A DNA stretch of 64,000 bases from Streptomyces griseoincarnatus (GTDB lineage Bacteria; Actinomycetota; Actinomycetes; Streptomycetales; Streptomycetaceae), in NCBI GenBank assembly GCA_014649575.1, contig BMTH01000009.1:1-64000 (forward strand), in the 5' to 3' direction. A program made the position numbers and the translations under genes. Position 1 is the first letter of the stretch. Each line of letters opens with the position of its first letter. Positions 17,467 to 26,900 of this stretch are shown one piece after another. Below the pieces are notes generated by a model, which worked only from the letters and a program-made list of their open reading frames with translations, searched no databases and was not told the origin of the DNA.

Positions 17467-17489
17467 TGTCGGCGCACCTGGCGCCGACA
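17467..17489 (+). terminator. Hairpin terminator after the DNA glycosylase gene
   Basis: TGTCGGCGC (17467-17475) and GCGCCGACA (17481-17489) form a perfect 9-bp stem with a 5-base loop, 82 bp after the stop codon and just outside the IS element at 17522. Confidence 0.65.
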
Positions 17490-17527
17490 GGGTGCCGCCG
17501 CGCCCACCCGTGCCGCCCTAAGAGGTC

Positions 17528-18359
17528 CTAACAAAGGCGTTGGACGTGTCGGTGGGTGATGAGGCAGGTGGCGAGGCCGAGGAAGGCTTCGTGGATGTCG
17601 TCGCGTCTTTCCCAGCGGACGCGTAGGCGCCGGAAGCCGTGCAGCCAGGCGATGGAGCGCTCGACGACCCACCGGTGCACTCCGAGCCCTGAACCGTGCG
17701 GGACGCCGCGGCGGGCGATCACCGGTTTGATGCCCAGGCCCCACACGAGCCGGCGGTACTTGTCGTGGTCGTAGCCGCGGTCGCCGAGCACCACATCGGG
17801 CCGCCGCCGTGGCCGTCCGGGCCCGCGACGGACGGGACCTTGGCGAGAAGAGGCAGCAGCTGCGTGACGTCGTTCCGGTTTCCGCCTGTCAGCGACACCG
17901 CGAGCGGGATGCCTTGGCCATCGACGAGGACGTGGTGCTCGCTGCCCGGACGTGCGCGGTCGACCGGGCTGGGTCCGCTTTTGGGCCCCGCCGAGCGGCC
18001 CGCACATGGCTGGAGTCGATCACCGCCCGGCACCAGTCGAGCTGCTTCGCCGCCCGCAGCTTCTGCAGCGGGACGACATGGATTCGGTCCCACACGCCGG
18101 CCTCGTTCCAGGCCGCCAGCCGACGCCAGCACGTCATGCCGGAGCCGAAGCCGAGCTCCTGGGGCAGGTACTCCCACTGGATGCCGGTGTGCAGGACGAA
18201 CAGGATCCCGCACAGAGCCTGCCGGTCAGGAACCCTCAGCCGCCCCGCGACCAACTTCGCACCCGGCTCCGGCAACAACGGCTCAATCAGCGACCACAGT
18301 TCGTCCGACACGATCCACGGACGAGAGTTCCTCTTCCCCACGAACAGAGCAACGAGCAT
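17528..18359 (-). pseudogene. IS427-like transposase (OrfA/OrfB with programmed -1 site plus an extra frameshift)
   Basis: The N-terminal frame starts at 18359 (MLVALFVGKRNSRPW) with a DUF4096-type domain and reaches the first catalytic Asp in 'AVIDSSHVRAARRGPK'. A C CCA AAA slippery heptamer (complement of 17979-17985) should shift it by -1 into 'SGPSPVDRARPG...IPLAVSLTGGNRNDV'. The conserved C terminus ('DRGYDHDKYRRL', 'VVERSIAWLHGFRRLRVRWE') lies in yet another frame, so one base appears to be lost near 17811-17826. The first shift is normal for the group; the second probably inactivates the enzyme. An active copy elsewhere could still act on the ends. Confidence 0.8.
17979..17985 (-). other. 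Programmed -1 ribosomal frameshift heptamer in IS transposase
   Basis: On the coding strand the sequence is C-CCA-AAA-GCG, an X-XXY-YYZ slippery site exactly where OrfA must pass into OrfB. Frameshifted OrfAB fusion is the established mode of transposase production in IS427-type IS5 elements. Confidence 0.6.
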
Positions 18360-18406
18360 CTGAGCCGACAGTCACACCATCAGCCGACTTCTGTTAGGAC
18401 CTTTAA

Positions 18407-19162
18407 CTCACTCGGACTACAACTGGGTTGGATCGTAGAGGGCACCACTGACAATGCGGCCGACCTTCGCATTCACGCCATGCGCTGCACGACCGGCGGC
18501 TGCCCGACTGCTGTCTCGCAGTCGGCCCTCTGAGCGCGTTCGGCCCGGGCCCGCCGAAGCGCAGACGCCGGTCCGGCAACGTCGCAGCCGCGCCGCTGGG
18601 TGCTGTCGAGCTGCCGCCGGGCGCACCGGCCGGGACGGTGCGGATGGTCACCGGCAGCCGGGCCCGGCAGGTGAGCGAGCAGGAGGCCCGCGACTTCGGG
18701 ATCTCCGCCGACCGGGTGTGCCTGGAGATCGAGCAGATCTTTCACGACGCCGACGACGACGTGCTGCGGCACACGGTTACCGTCGACTTCAGCGGCCAGC
18801 CGTACGTCACCCGGCACGTGCCCACTCTGAGGAACTCGCGCGCCGCGCGTAGGCCGGCATTTCCGTCACGGTCAACGGGCAAGTCATCTGGCCGCGTCCG
18901 ACAGCCTGGGGTTGAGCACCTGATCCTGCGGCATGGGATCGACTACTCCACTGTGAACCAGCCGCGCCGAGCACTGGACCCCTGGTAACAGGGGCGGGAT
19001 AGGCCTGGCACGCCGGAGTGCGCCCGGTGCTGCATCAGCGGCAATGATCCACTGGGCGATGGCTAACAAAATGGCCCGCGAACTGACGGGAGAATCCGCG
19101 CCAACCTGGCGAATCGAAACGGACATGACCGCCACAACAGCCTGAACAGTGATCAGACGCTC
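18407..19162. other. Decayed DNA between two insertion sequences
   Basis: No intact gene. An open frame at 18638-18988 (+) starts MRMVTGSRARQVSEQEARDF and continues 'IEQIFHDADDDVLRHTV', faintly like the effector (UTRA) domain of GntR regulators, then loses similarity after about residue 62. A short stretch near 18420-18530 reads 'DNAADLRIHAMRC', reminiscent of small Streptomyces DUF7848-type proteins. Both look like gene remnants left by successive insertions; identities are weak guesses. Confidence 0.3.
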
Positions 19163-19165
19163 TTA

Positions 19166-20267
19166 GTGAGCGTTTGGTTCGCTTTCGCGGTAGTTCTTGG
19201 CAGATTGCGCCCCGGCGTGGTCGCTGTACGACGACCCCGTATACGGGGATAAGTCCTCAATGGCCCAGTTGGGGAGTCTGAACGGCGCATGTTTTCGCCC
19301 AGCAATGCACCGTCTCATTTAGCAGTGCCCCGGCTTGCCCCGATGCTTCCACCGGCAACCCGCACACTCTCCCTGCGCCGGCCACGGTCCCGTACTCCGG
19401 CAATATGCAGCCCAGGCGCCGCTACCCCAGCGACCTGTCCGACGCGCGATGGGAACTCATCCGCCCCACCCTCCAAGCCTGGCGGGACGCCCGAGCCGGC
19501 ATCCGCCGCCCCACCCACGACCTGCGCGACCTCATGGACGCCATCCTCTACGTCGACCGCACCGGCATCCCCTGGCGCTACCTCCCGCACGACTTCCCAC
19601 CTCACCAGACCGTCTACGGATACTTCGCCAAATGGGAGACCGACGGCATCTTCGACCAGCTCACCGGCCTCCTCCGCCGGCTCGTCCGAGAACACGAGGG
19701 GCGCGACGCCCACCCCAGCGCCTGCGTACTCGACTCGCAGTCGGTCAAGACCTCCGCCAACGTCCACCTCGCCGACCAGGGCTACGACGCCGCCAAGAAG
19801 ATCGCCGGTCGCAAACGACACATCGTCACCGACACTCTCGGCCTACTCCTCACTGTCCTGGTCACCTCCGCGGCCGTCCACGACTCCACCGCCGGCACCC
19901 ACCTCCTGGACCAGATCGCCGCCCGCCACCCCCGCGTCACCAAAGCCTGGGCCGGCTCCGGATACAAGAACGCCGCCGTCGAACACGCCGCCACCCGCGG
20001 CATCGACCTCGAAGTCGTCCACCGCACCCCCGGCAGCCACACCTTCACCGTCCAACCGCGCCGCTGGGTCATCGAACGAACCCTCGGCTGGCTCATGCAC
20101 CACCGCCGCCTGGCCCGCGACTACGAAACCCACCCACACCGATCAGCCGCCATGATCCGCGTCGCCGCCATCGACCTCATGAGCCGCCGAGTCACCCAGG
20201 AAAGCACTACCAACTGGCGCGACACCTAACCCTGAATCAAACGGACACCAGCGAACCAAACGCTCAC
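19166..20267 (+). mobile_element. Second IS5-family insertion sequence
   Basis: A 1102-bp element with perfect 18-bp terminal inverted repeats, GTGAGCGTTTGGTTCGCT (19166-19183) and its complement (20250-20267), flanked by TTA duplications (19163-19165 and 20268-20270). It carries one transposase gene on the plus strand and about 240 bp of non-coding sequence at the left end, including a perfect 14-bp palindrome CCCCGTATACGGGG (19235-19248). It is unrelated in end sequence to the flanking IS427-like copies. Confidence 0.9.
19405..20229 (+). CDS. IS5-family DDE transposase with apparent second-Asp substitution
   Basis: 274 aa, full length and in one frame. Residues 1-90 are the DUF4096-like N-terminal domain ('YPSDLSDARWELIRP', 'DRTGIPWRYLPHDFP'). 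The catalytic domain has D110 in 'CVLDSQSVKTS' and the glutamate motif 'RRWVIERTLGWLMHHRRLARDY'. The second catalytic Asp normally lies in a 'WAD-x-GY' motif; here it reads 'KAWAGSGYKN', so position 184 is Gly (GGC instead of GAC). If correct, the protein is inactive despite an intact frame. Start ATG at 19405, MQPRRRYPSD. Confidence 0.88.
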   Translation: MQPRRRYPSDLSDARWELIRPTLQAWRDARAGIRRPTHDLRDLMDAILYVDRTGIPWRYLPHDFPPHQTVYGYFAKWETDGIFDQLTGLLRRLVREHEGRDAHPSACVLDSQSVKTSANVHLADQGYDAAKKIAGRKRHIVTDTLGLLLTVLVTSAAVHDSTAGTHLLDQIAARHPRVTKAWAGSGYKNAAVEHAATRGIDLEVVHRTPGSHTFTVQPRRWVIERTLGWLMHHRRLARDYETHPHRSAAMIRVAAIDLMSRRVTQESTTNWRDT

Positions 20268-20401
20268 TTACGGCGCGGCCCGCCGGCCAACACCGCCTTC
20301 ACGGACGACGGCCACCTCGAATGAACCCGTCGACGACGAGGCGTGATCAGTCACAACGGGTCGTAAAAGTGCTGGGCCCGGGCCTACGGGGGTGTGCCGT
20401 C

Positions 20402-20806
20402 TCACCTCTTGCGGCGGGCCCGCCGGGTGGCGATGACGCCGAGGTCTGCGCGCATGTGGGGCGGGACGACGAACTTGGGGCGGTTGAAGAGGATCACACT
20501 CGCCTCGCACAGCAGACAGAGCAGGATGACCACCACCGCGCCCGCGATGACGTACGCACCGGCCGTGGAGATCTCGTCCTCGGCCAGCGTGAGCCCGCTG
20601 ACGAAGAGGACCGCCGCACTCCACAGCGTGATCACGGTGAGCAGAACGGACCGCACCTCGCCCCTGCGCACATCCTTGCCGAAGGGGAGGAAGGCGAAGG
20701 CGGTCGAGAAGTCGTCGATCACCTCGGGATGTCTCCACAGCCGTATCGCCTTCCACGTCATGAAGACGAGGGCGATGCCGAGGAACGCGGCGATGACGTA
20801 GTACAC
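20402..20806 (-). CDS. Small three-helix membrane protein, candidate immunity to the Rhs toxin
   Basis: 134 aa from GTG at 20806 with GGAAG about eight bases upstream. It has three predicted transmembrane helices (about 2-20, 54-75, 82-107) and a basic C terminus ending RRARRKR. No family is recognised. It lies 109 bp downstream of the 2169-aa Rhs gene on the same strand, the usual place for the immunity protein of a polymorphic toxin. Membrane immunity proteins pair with membrane-targeting toxins, and the Rhs tip ends in a glycine-zipper segment. Role is inferred from position and topology only. Confidence 0.6.
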   Translation of the reverse strand: MYYVIAAFLGIALVFMTWKAIRLWRHPEVIDDFSTAFAFLPFGKDVRRGEVRSVLLTVITLWSAAVLFVSGLTLAEDEISTAGAYVIAGAVVVILLCLLCEASVILFNRPKFVVPPHMRADLGVIATRRARRKR

Positions 20807-20915
20807 GCTTCTTCCTTCCGCAAGCGGGGGCCCGGCAGGGCCGGGAGGGGCGCCGGGCCGGCTACGAGCGTACGTCGCGCCGCTCAGCCGACCCGGCGGT
20901 TACTTCAGTGACCGA

Positions 20916-23900
20916 TCAGCCGAAGAGTTTCTTCCACCCCTTGGAGATGGCGTTGTTCACCGGACCGGTGGCGAGAATGCCTCCGACCGCTCCGGCGGCG
21001 CCGCCGATGGCCGCGCCGACCACGGTTCCGACACCTGGTGCGATGGCGGTACCGATGGCGGCGCCGAGTGTGGCACCGGCTTTGGTGGCGCCGATCACGA
21101 CGGCCGTGTCGACGGCGGTCTCGGTGGCCGCCAACGCGACGTTGTCCGTGTTCTCGTAGTTCGACCAGTAGGTGAACGCGACGCCGGTCACCAGATTGGC
21201 CTTGCCCAGCTTCTGCACAGCCGGGTTGCGCCCGATCTCCACCAGACGTTTCATCCCCTGATTGGTCTGGAGTGAGCGAAGCGTCTTGGCCGCGTTGCTC
21301 CGCGTCGTGGGGTTCGAATGGCTGCGCATGTTCTTGGCGGACTTGCGGACGATCTCGTTCGACTGGTTGAAGCCCTCGTGGAGGTACGACCCCGAGGTGA
21401 CGAATCCGTTACCTGCGTTGCACAGGTAATTGCGGATGTCCATGATTCCGCAGTCGGCGGAGAACGAGAGGATCGGCGCGGGGTCGGGCCCCATCAGGAG
21501 CGGCTGCGCCACCGGCCCGAGCACGGGCGGACAGGTCAGCAGGGGCGGTGTGCCGCAGGAGGGAGCGGGAGCCGGAGGCCCGTACACGGTGCCACCGGTG
21601 GCCGTACCGCCACCGCCGCCGCCACCGCCACCGCCGCCGTTGCCCTTACCGCTGTCTCCCTTGCCCTTGTCGCCGCTGGGAACGGGGATGCCGCCCCGGC
21701 AGGTGATGCCGTACTTCTGCGGCTCGTCGCACTCGGGGACCTTCTCACCGGTCGGGTCGGCGAAGGTGGTCGGGTTGTTGTTGGCGTAGGCGTATCCGTT
21801 CAGGGACTGCGCCTGGTCGGTGCTGAGTCTGGGGTCCGCGCTGATGAACTGGCCGATTGAGGGGTCGTACTCACGTGCGTCGACATGCGTCAGACCAGTC
21901 GTCCTGTCGTTCGTCTTGCCGAGGAACCCCTTGTCGTCCGGCCATGTGCCGCCCGTCGCCGCGCCGCGTTCAGCGCCGAACGGCGTCGTGCGGCGCTTCG
22001 TGAACGTCTGCGCGGCGTCCGCGGCCACCGCCAGGCTCTGCGTGCCCTGATGATCACCGACGAGGTACGAGAGCTTGTTGCTCCCGGACTCGTTGCTCCG
22101 GACTGCGATCTTCAGGCTGCCGGACGAATAGAACCGCTGCGCCCAGGTGGTGCCGTCGGCGCGCAGGTGCAGTTCCGTGTTGCCGGTGTAGAGGACCCGT
22201 TCGCCGTTCTCGGCGGAGCGGATGAGGAGCCGGCCGTCGGCGTCGTAGACGTAGTCGGTGCTCTTGCCGCTCTCCGTGAGCCGTTCGAGCTTGCCCTCGG
22301 TGGACCAGGACAGGCTCTGCGCCGCGGACGGGCCGGGGCGCGCGGTCGTGTTGCCGGACGGGTCGTAGCCGTACGGAGTCTCGGGCGTGGTGCAGTTCGC
22401 GGTCTTGCTGGTGCCCGAGAGCAGGTGCGGGCGGCCCTCCTTGTAGCAGTAGGTGGTCGTGGTGTCGCCGGCCGCCTTGTGCTGAGTCTCGGCGGTGCGC
22501 TGGCCGGCCGCGTTGTACGCGAAGTCCGTCCAGTACGGGGCCGGGCCCGACAGGCTGGTCGCGCTGCGGGTGTCGGCGCAGTTCTGCGACGACGGGGTCC
22601 AGGCGCTGGTGAGACGGCGGCTGCCGTCGTACCGGAAGCACTGGGTCTCGGCCGCGCTCGAGCCGCCCAGGGTGGTCGGGTCGGAGATGGCCGTGACGTT
22701 GCCGGCGTCGTCGAAGGTGTAGTTGAGGTCCATCAGCATGTACGGGTGTGTCTGGTCCGTGACATGGCTGCGGATCAGGCGACCGGTGCCCTCCTCGTAC
22801 CGGTTGGTGACGTACACCTTCTTCGCCGACTCGGTGTTCGCCGTGCCGAGCGCGTACTGCTCGACGCGGCCCCTGGCCGAGTAGTCGGCGTCCAGCAGGT
22901 AACCGGTGGCGCCGGCGATCGAGGTGACCTGGCCGAGCGGGGTGTAACCGTAGCTGATCACCTCGGACGGCAGGCCGCCCAGTGCGGGCTCCGCGTTGCT
23001 GCCCAGCGTGCCGTCGAGACGGTAGTGGCTGGTGAACTCGACGGTGGCCGGGGCACCGGCCGCCACCAGTGGATCAGTGGCCGGCAGGGTGAGTTTGGTG
23101 GCCGTCGCCCGGGCGAGGTTGTCGTAACCGGTGATCGTCTTGGTGTACGCCTTTCCGGCGCGACCGCCCACGTAGCGGGTGCTGCTGCCGGGCAGGCCCT
23201 TGAGCACCGTGTCGTAGGTGCGTTCCGTCAGCAGGTGGGCGTCGTCCTGGACGCCGTCCCAGGTGGCGGTGGGCCGGCCGAGCTCGTCGTACGCGGTGAG
23301 CAGGCTGCGACCGCGCGCATCGGTGCTCTTGACGACCTGGTCGAGGGCGTCGTAGTAGGTCCTCGACGTTCCCTTGTCGGGGTCGCTGACGCTGGTCTCC
23401 CGGCCGAACAGGTCGTAGCCGTACGTCCAGACCGCGCCGTCCGGACCGGTGACGGTGCGCTGCCTGTCGTCCAGCGTGTACTCGAACCGCACGGTGCTGA
23501 ACGAACTGCCGACGCCGCCGCCGAACGCGCTGTCCTCGGGGCTCGCACCGGCGTACTCGCGCCGCTCGACGTCGCGGCCCCGGGCGTCGGCGACGACGCG
23601 GACGGCGGTGCCGCCCTGTTGGGCGCTGGTCGCCGTGGAGTCACCGGTGTACGTCGTCGTGGTCGTCCACTTCTCCACGCCGTACACCAGCAGCTTGGCG
23701 CTCGTCAGGCGCTCGGCTCCGTCGAAGACGGTCATCGTCTGCTTCGGCGCCTCGCCGTACTCGGCGCGCGCGTACGTGGAGGTCGGTGCCTTCGCGGGGT
23801 CGAAGATCTCCTCGTGCTTCTCGTAGGCCAGGCCGCGGGAGTCGTAGCGGGTGTCGGTGAGCACCCGCCCGCCTTCGGGACTGGGCGCCTGCACCTGGAG

Positions 23901-26900
23901 CGGGCGCAGCAGGGCGTCGTGGAGCGTGTAGGTGGTGTTGTACGTGGTGCCGTCAGCTTTCAGGGTGGAGGTCGACAGCCAGGAGGGCTTGGTCGCGCTC
24001 AGCCCGTAGCCGAACTTCTGGTTCGGGGCGTCTCCGGCGCCCCGGTTGCGGTTGGGCTCCCAGACGTCGGTGAGCCGGCCGAGGGCGTCGTAGGCGAGTT
24101 CCGTCTTCTTCAGGTTCGGGTCGTAGACGCGCAGGTCGAGGCCACGCCGCGGGTCCAGGAAGGTGGTGACCTTGTGGCCCTTCGGGTTGGTCACGACCTT
24201 CTTGGTGAGCGGGCCCGCCGTCAGCGGCGTGTACTCGGTCGTCGTCGTGCGGGTGGCTGCGTCAGTGGTGCTGGTGACGCGGCCGAGCGCGTCGTACCCG
24301 CTGGTCTCGACCGTCTGCCAGCTCGGCGTCGTGCCGCTGTAGGCCTTCGCCCGGCCGGCCCACGTCACCAGCCCCTTCGTCGGCGTCATGGACGTCGACC
24401 AGGTGGCGTCGTCGTACGCGGTGGCGGTGTCCGAGAGGACGTCGCCGCGGGTGCCCGCGGTCGTCGGCAGCGACAAACCGGAATCCGTGACCGAGCAGAG
24501 CCTGCCGACCACACGCTTCCGGGAGACCAGCTCGGACAGACCGGCCGAGTCGTTTCGCGCGTACCAGGTCCGGGTGCAGGTCTCGTCGCCGCTCTTGGCG
24601 TCGTCGCCCAGGTCCTCGGACTGGTAGACCATGCCGTAGCTGTCGTACTTGGTCTCGACCGTGCGGGACCGCCAGGTCCGCGGCACCGTCAGATAGGTGT
24701 GCGTCGTCTCCCTCTGGGTGCGCACGAACCGGGCGACGTGGTCGCCGGCGCCCGGCACGTTCTGCCGGGCGGTCTCGGACGACCACGGCTCGCTGGACTC
24801 GGCGGATATCGCCGTCGCGCCGTCGTAGGTGACCTTCTGGCGCAGGTGACCGGAATACTGGTCGCTGTCCGTGAGGCCGGCGAGGCCGAGCGAGGGGGAG
24901 GCCAGGGGGGCGACGGTGACGGACTTGGTGGTGCCGTCCTTCTTCTTGTCGCCGTGCATGCCCTGCATGTACAGCGACACGGTTTTGGAGCGGGTGGTGC
25001 CGAGGGCGCCCTTGTACTCGGTGACCTCGCGGTAGCCGCGCCAGTCGGACCAGGTCCGCTCGGCCTTGGGGACGAACGGGTCGTCGTTGTAGTGCCAGGC
25101 AGCGCCTCTGTAGCCGTACGCGTGCTCGACGGCCTCGTTCTGGCCCGTGGGGTCCGTCTCGGTGACGGCGAGGACCCGGTACTTGTGGAACCAGTCGACG
25201 GACGCGTCGGCGGCGCCGTTGATGTTCCAGTACAGCGGGTAGCAGCTGCGGGTGTTGGTGTCCTCGGCGGCGCCCATGACCTCGCTGCGGACGCACTCGG
25301 AACCCGACAGTGTGACGGTGGTGATGGCGCCGGTCTCCGACGTGATCGTCGAGATGCGCGGCCGGGTCAGCGGCAGGATGTCGTCCGTGCCGTCCACCCG
25401 GTTGGGGCGCATGTGGTAGGTGAACGAGATCGGGTCCATCTCGATCGCCGTACCGGCCTTCGCGGTCCGCTTGAGCGACATCAGGGCGAGCGTGTGGTCG
25501 GAGGAGTCGCCGATGTCGCCGCCGTCGAGGTACTTCTGGGTGAGGGCCCAGGAGTCCACCGGGTCGAAGGCGGCCGAGGCGGCGTCCCAGGAGAACGTGT
25601 CGATGGTGGTGAGCCGCTTGCGGGAGAAGAACGACGGGCCGACGGCCAGGCAGTCGGTGTCGCTCTCGCCTCGGGAGCAGATCGCGTCGAACGGCACGTC
25701 CGGCCAGTTGTGCGCGGTCGACTCGGTCAGCGACGAGCAGTCCGCGGCGGTGCACCGCTCGGCGTAGCCGAAGGCGACCTTGGCGTCGGCGTCGTCGGTG
25801 AACAGGGCGCCCTTGCGGAGACCGTACTTGATCTCCTTGAGGTAACCGCCGCGCGTGTACTCGGCGTTGGCGGTGGAAGCCTTGTTCTTGCGGTAGAAGT
25901 TCTTCTCCTCGGCGTACCAGTACGTGGCGGCGTTCCCGTGGACGTCCTCGACGTAGTCGAGGTTCCAGCGCCACGCCTGCGTCAGCGAGCGTCCCGAGAA
26001 ACTGGTGCCGCCGGAGTAGCCGGGCTCACCGGAGTCGTCGCCGAAGACGGGGACGGTCCACGCGGAGTTGGTGCGCTGGGTGGTGGCGCCGTCCAGCTTT
26101 TCGAGGCCGAAGACGTACTTGGTGCCGTCACCGGTGACGACGGTCCAGTACTCGCCGTTGTCGTCGCCGTTGTCGGCACCGGTCGAGCGGGTCACCTGGG
26201 AGGCGTCGTCGTTCGCGAGCCGCCACTCACCGGACGTGCCGTCCTTGACCAGCAGCGACGCCTTGCCGTTGAGGACCAGCCTGGCGTTGTCGTACTTCCA
26301 GCACTTGTCGTGGATGCCGTCGTGGCCGTCCTCGTCGCAGTCGCCGTAGGTGCGCTCGACGTAGGACTCGGTGAAGGAGAACCCCTCGCCCACCGACGTG
26401 CTCTGGTTGTTCGTCGTGGCGCTGCGCCCGTCGATGCTGCCGGAGTCGTACGCCAGTGACAGCGCCGGCGTCGGGCCGGCGGCCGCCGGCGGCGGCGTGA
26501 GGTCGTGCTTCCAGGTGAACGAGCCAGAGCTGCCCCCAGCCTCCCAGGACGCCGAAGGGGCGAGCGGGGTGGCCGAGTAGTCGCCGCTGCCGTTGGGCGC
26601 CTCGCCCTCGCCTGCACCGGCCGCGGACAGGGCGTAGACGCCCGCTGTCGACGAGCCGGCGGTGGTGAGCTGCGGGGCCAGGCCGCCGTCCTCGGGGAGG
26701 GCGAGGGAGGCGGTCACGTTCAGCGCCGTGGTGTCGTTGGCCGACGGAAGCGGGGTCTGCTTGCGGCACGCGGGCTTCTCGGGGGTGGTCAGCGCGCAGG
26801 ACGGCAGCTCGACCAGGCGCAGCCGGGACGCCCAGCCGCCGCCCATCGCGCCGGCCAGGCCCTGGTAGCCGACGGTGACCCGGGCGCGGCCCGCGGTGTC

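Larger units (their letters stand above)
17522..18403 (-). mobile_element. IS5-family (IS427-like) insertion sequence, full-length copy
   Basis: An 882-bp element. The terminal inverted repeats read GAGGTCCTAACA (left) and AAGGTCCTAACA (right, reverse complement), with only the first base differing. Direct TAA duplications flank it at 17519-17521 and 18404-18406. It encodes a two-frame transposase on the minus strand, as in the IS427 group. A 377-bp derivative of the same element lies inverted at 32161-32537, so the two copies bracket about 13.8 kb of accessory DNA. Confidence 0.9.

Noticed and set aside
18638..18988. Calling a GntR-family regulator gene
   Set aside because: Only about 60 residues show a faint UTRA-like pattern, with no DNA-binding domain upstream; left as a remnant.
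21885..26459. A 1524-codon open frame on the plus strand opposite the Rhs gene
   Set aside because: High GC leaves long antisense frames open. The translation is Val/Gly/Arg/Leu-biased with no domain, and the minus-strand Rhs gene explains the region.
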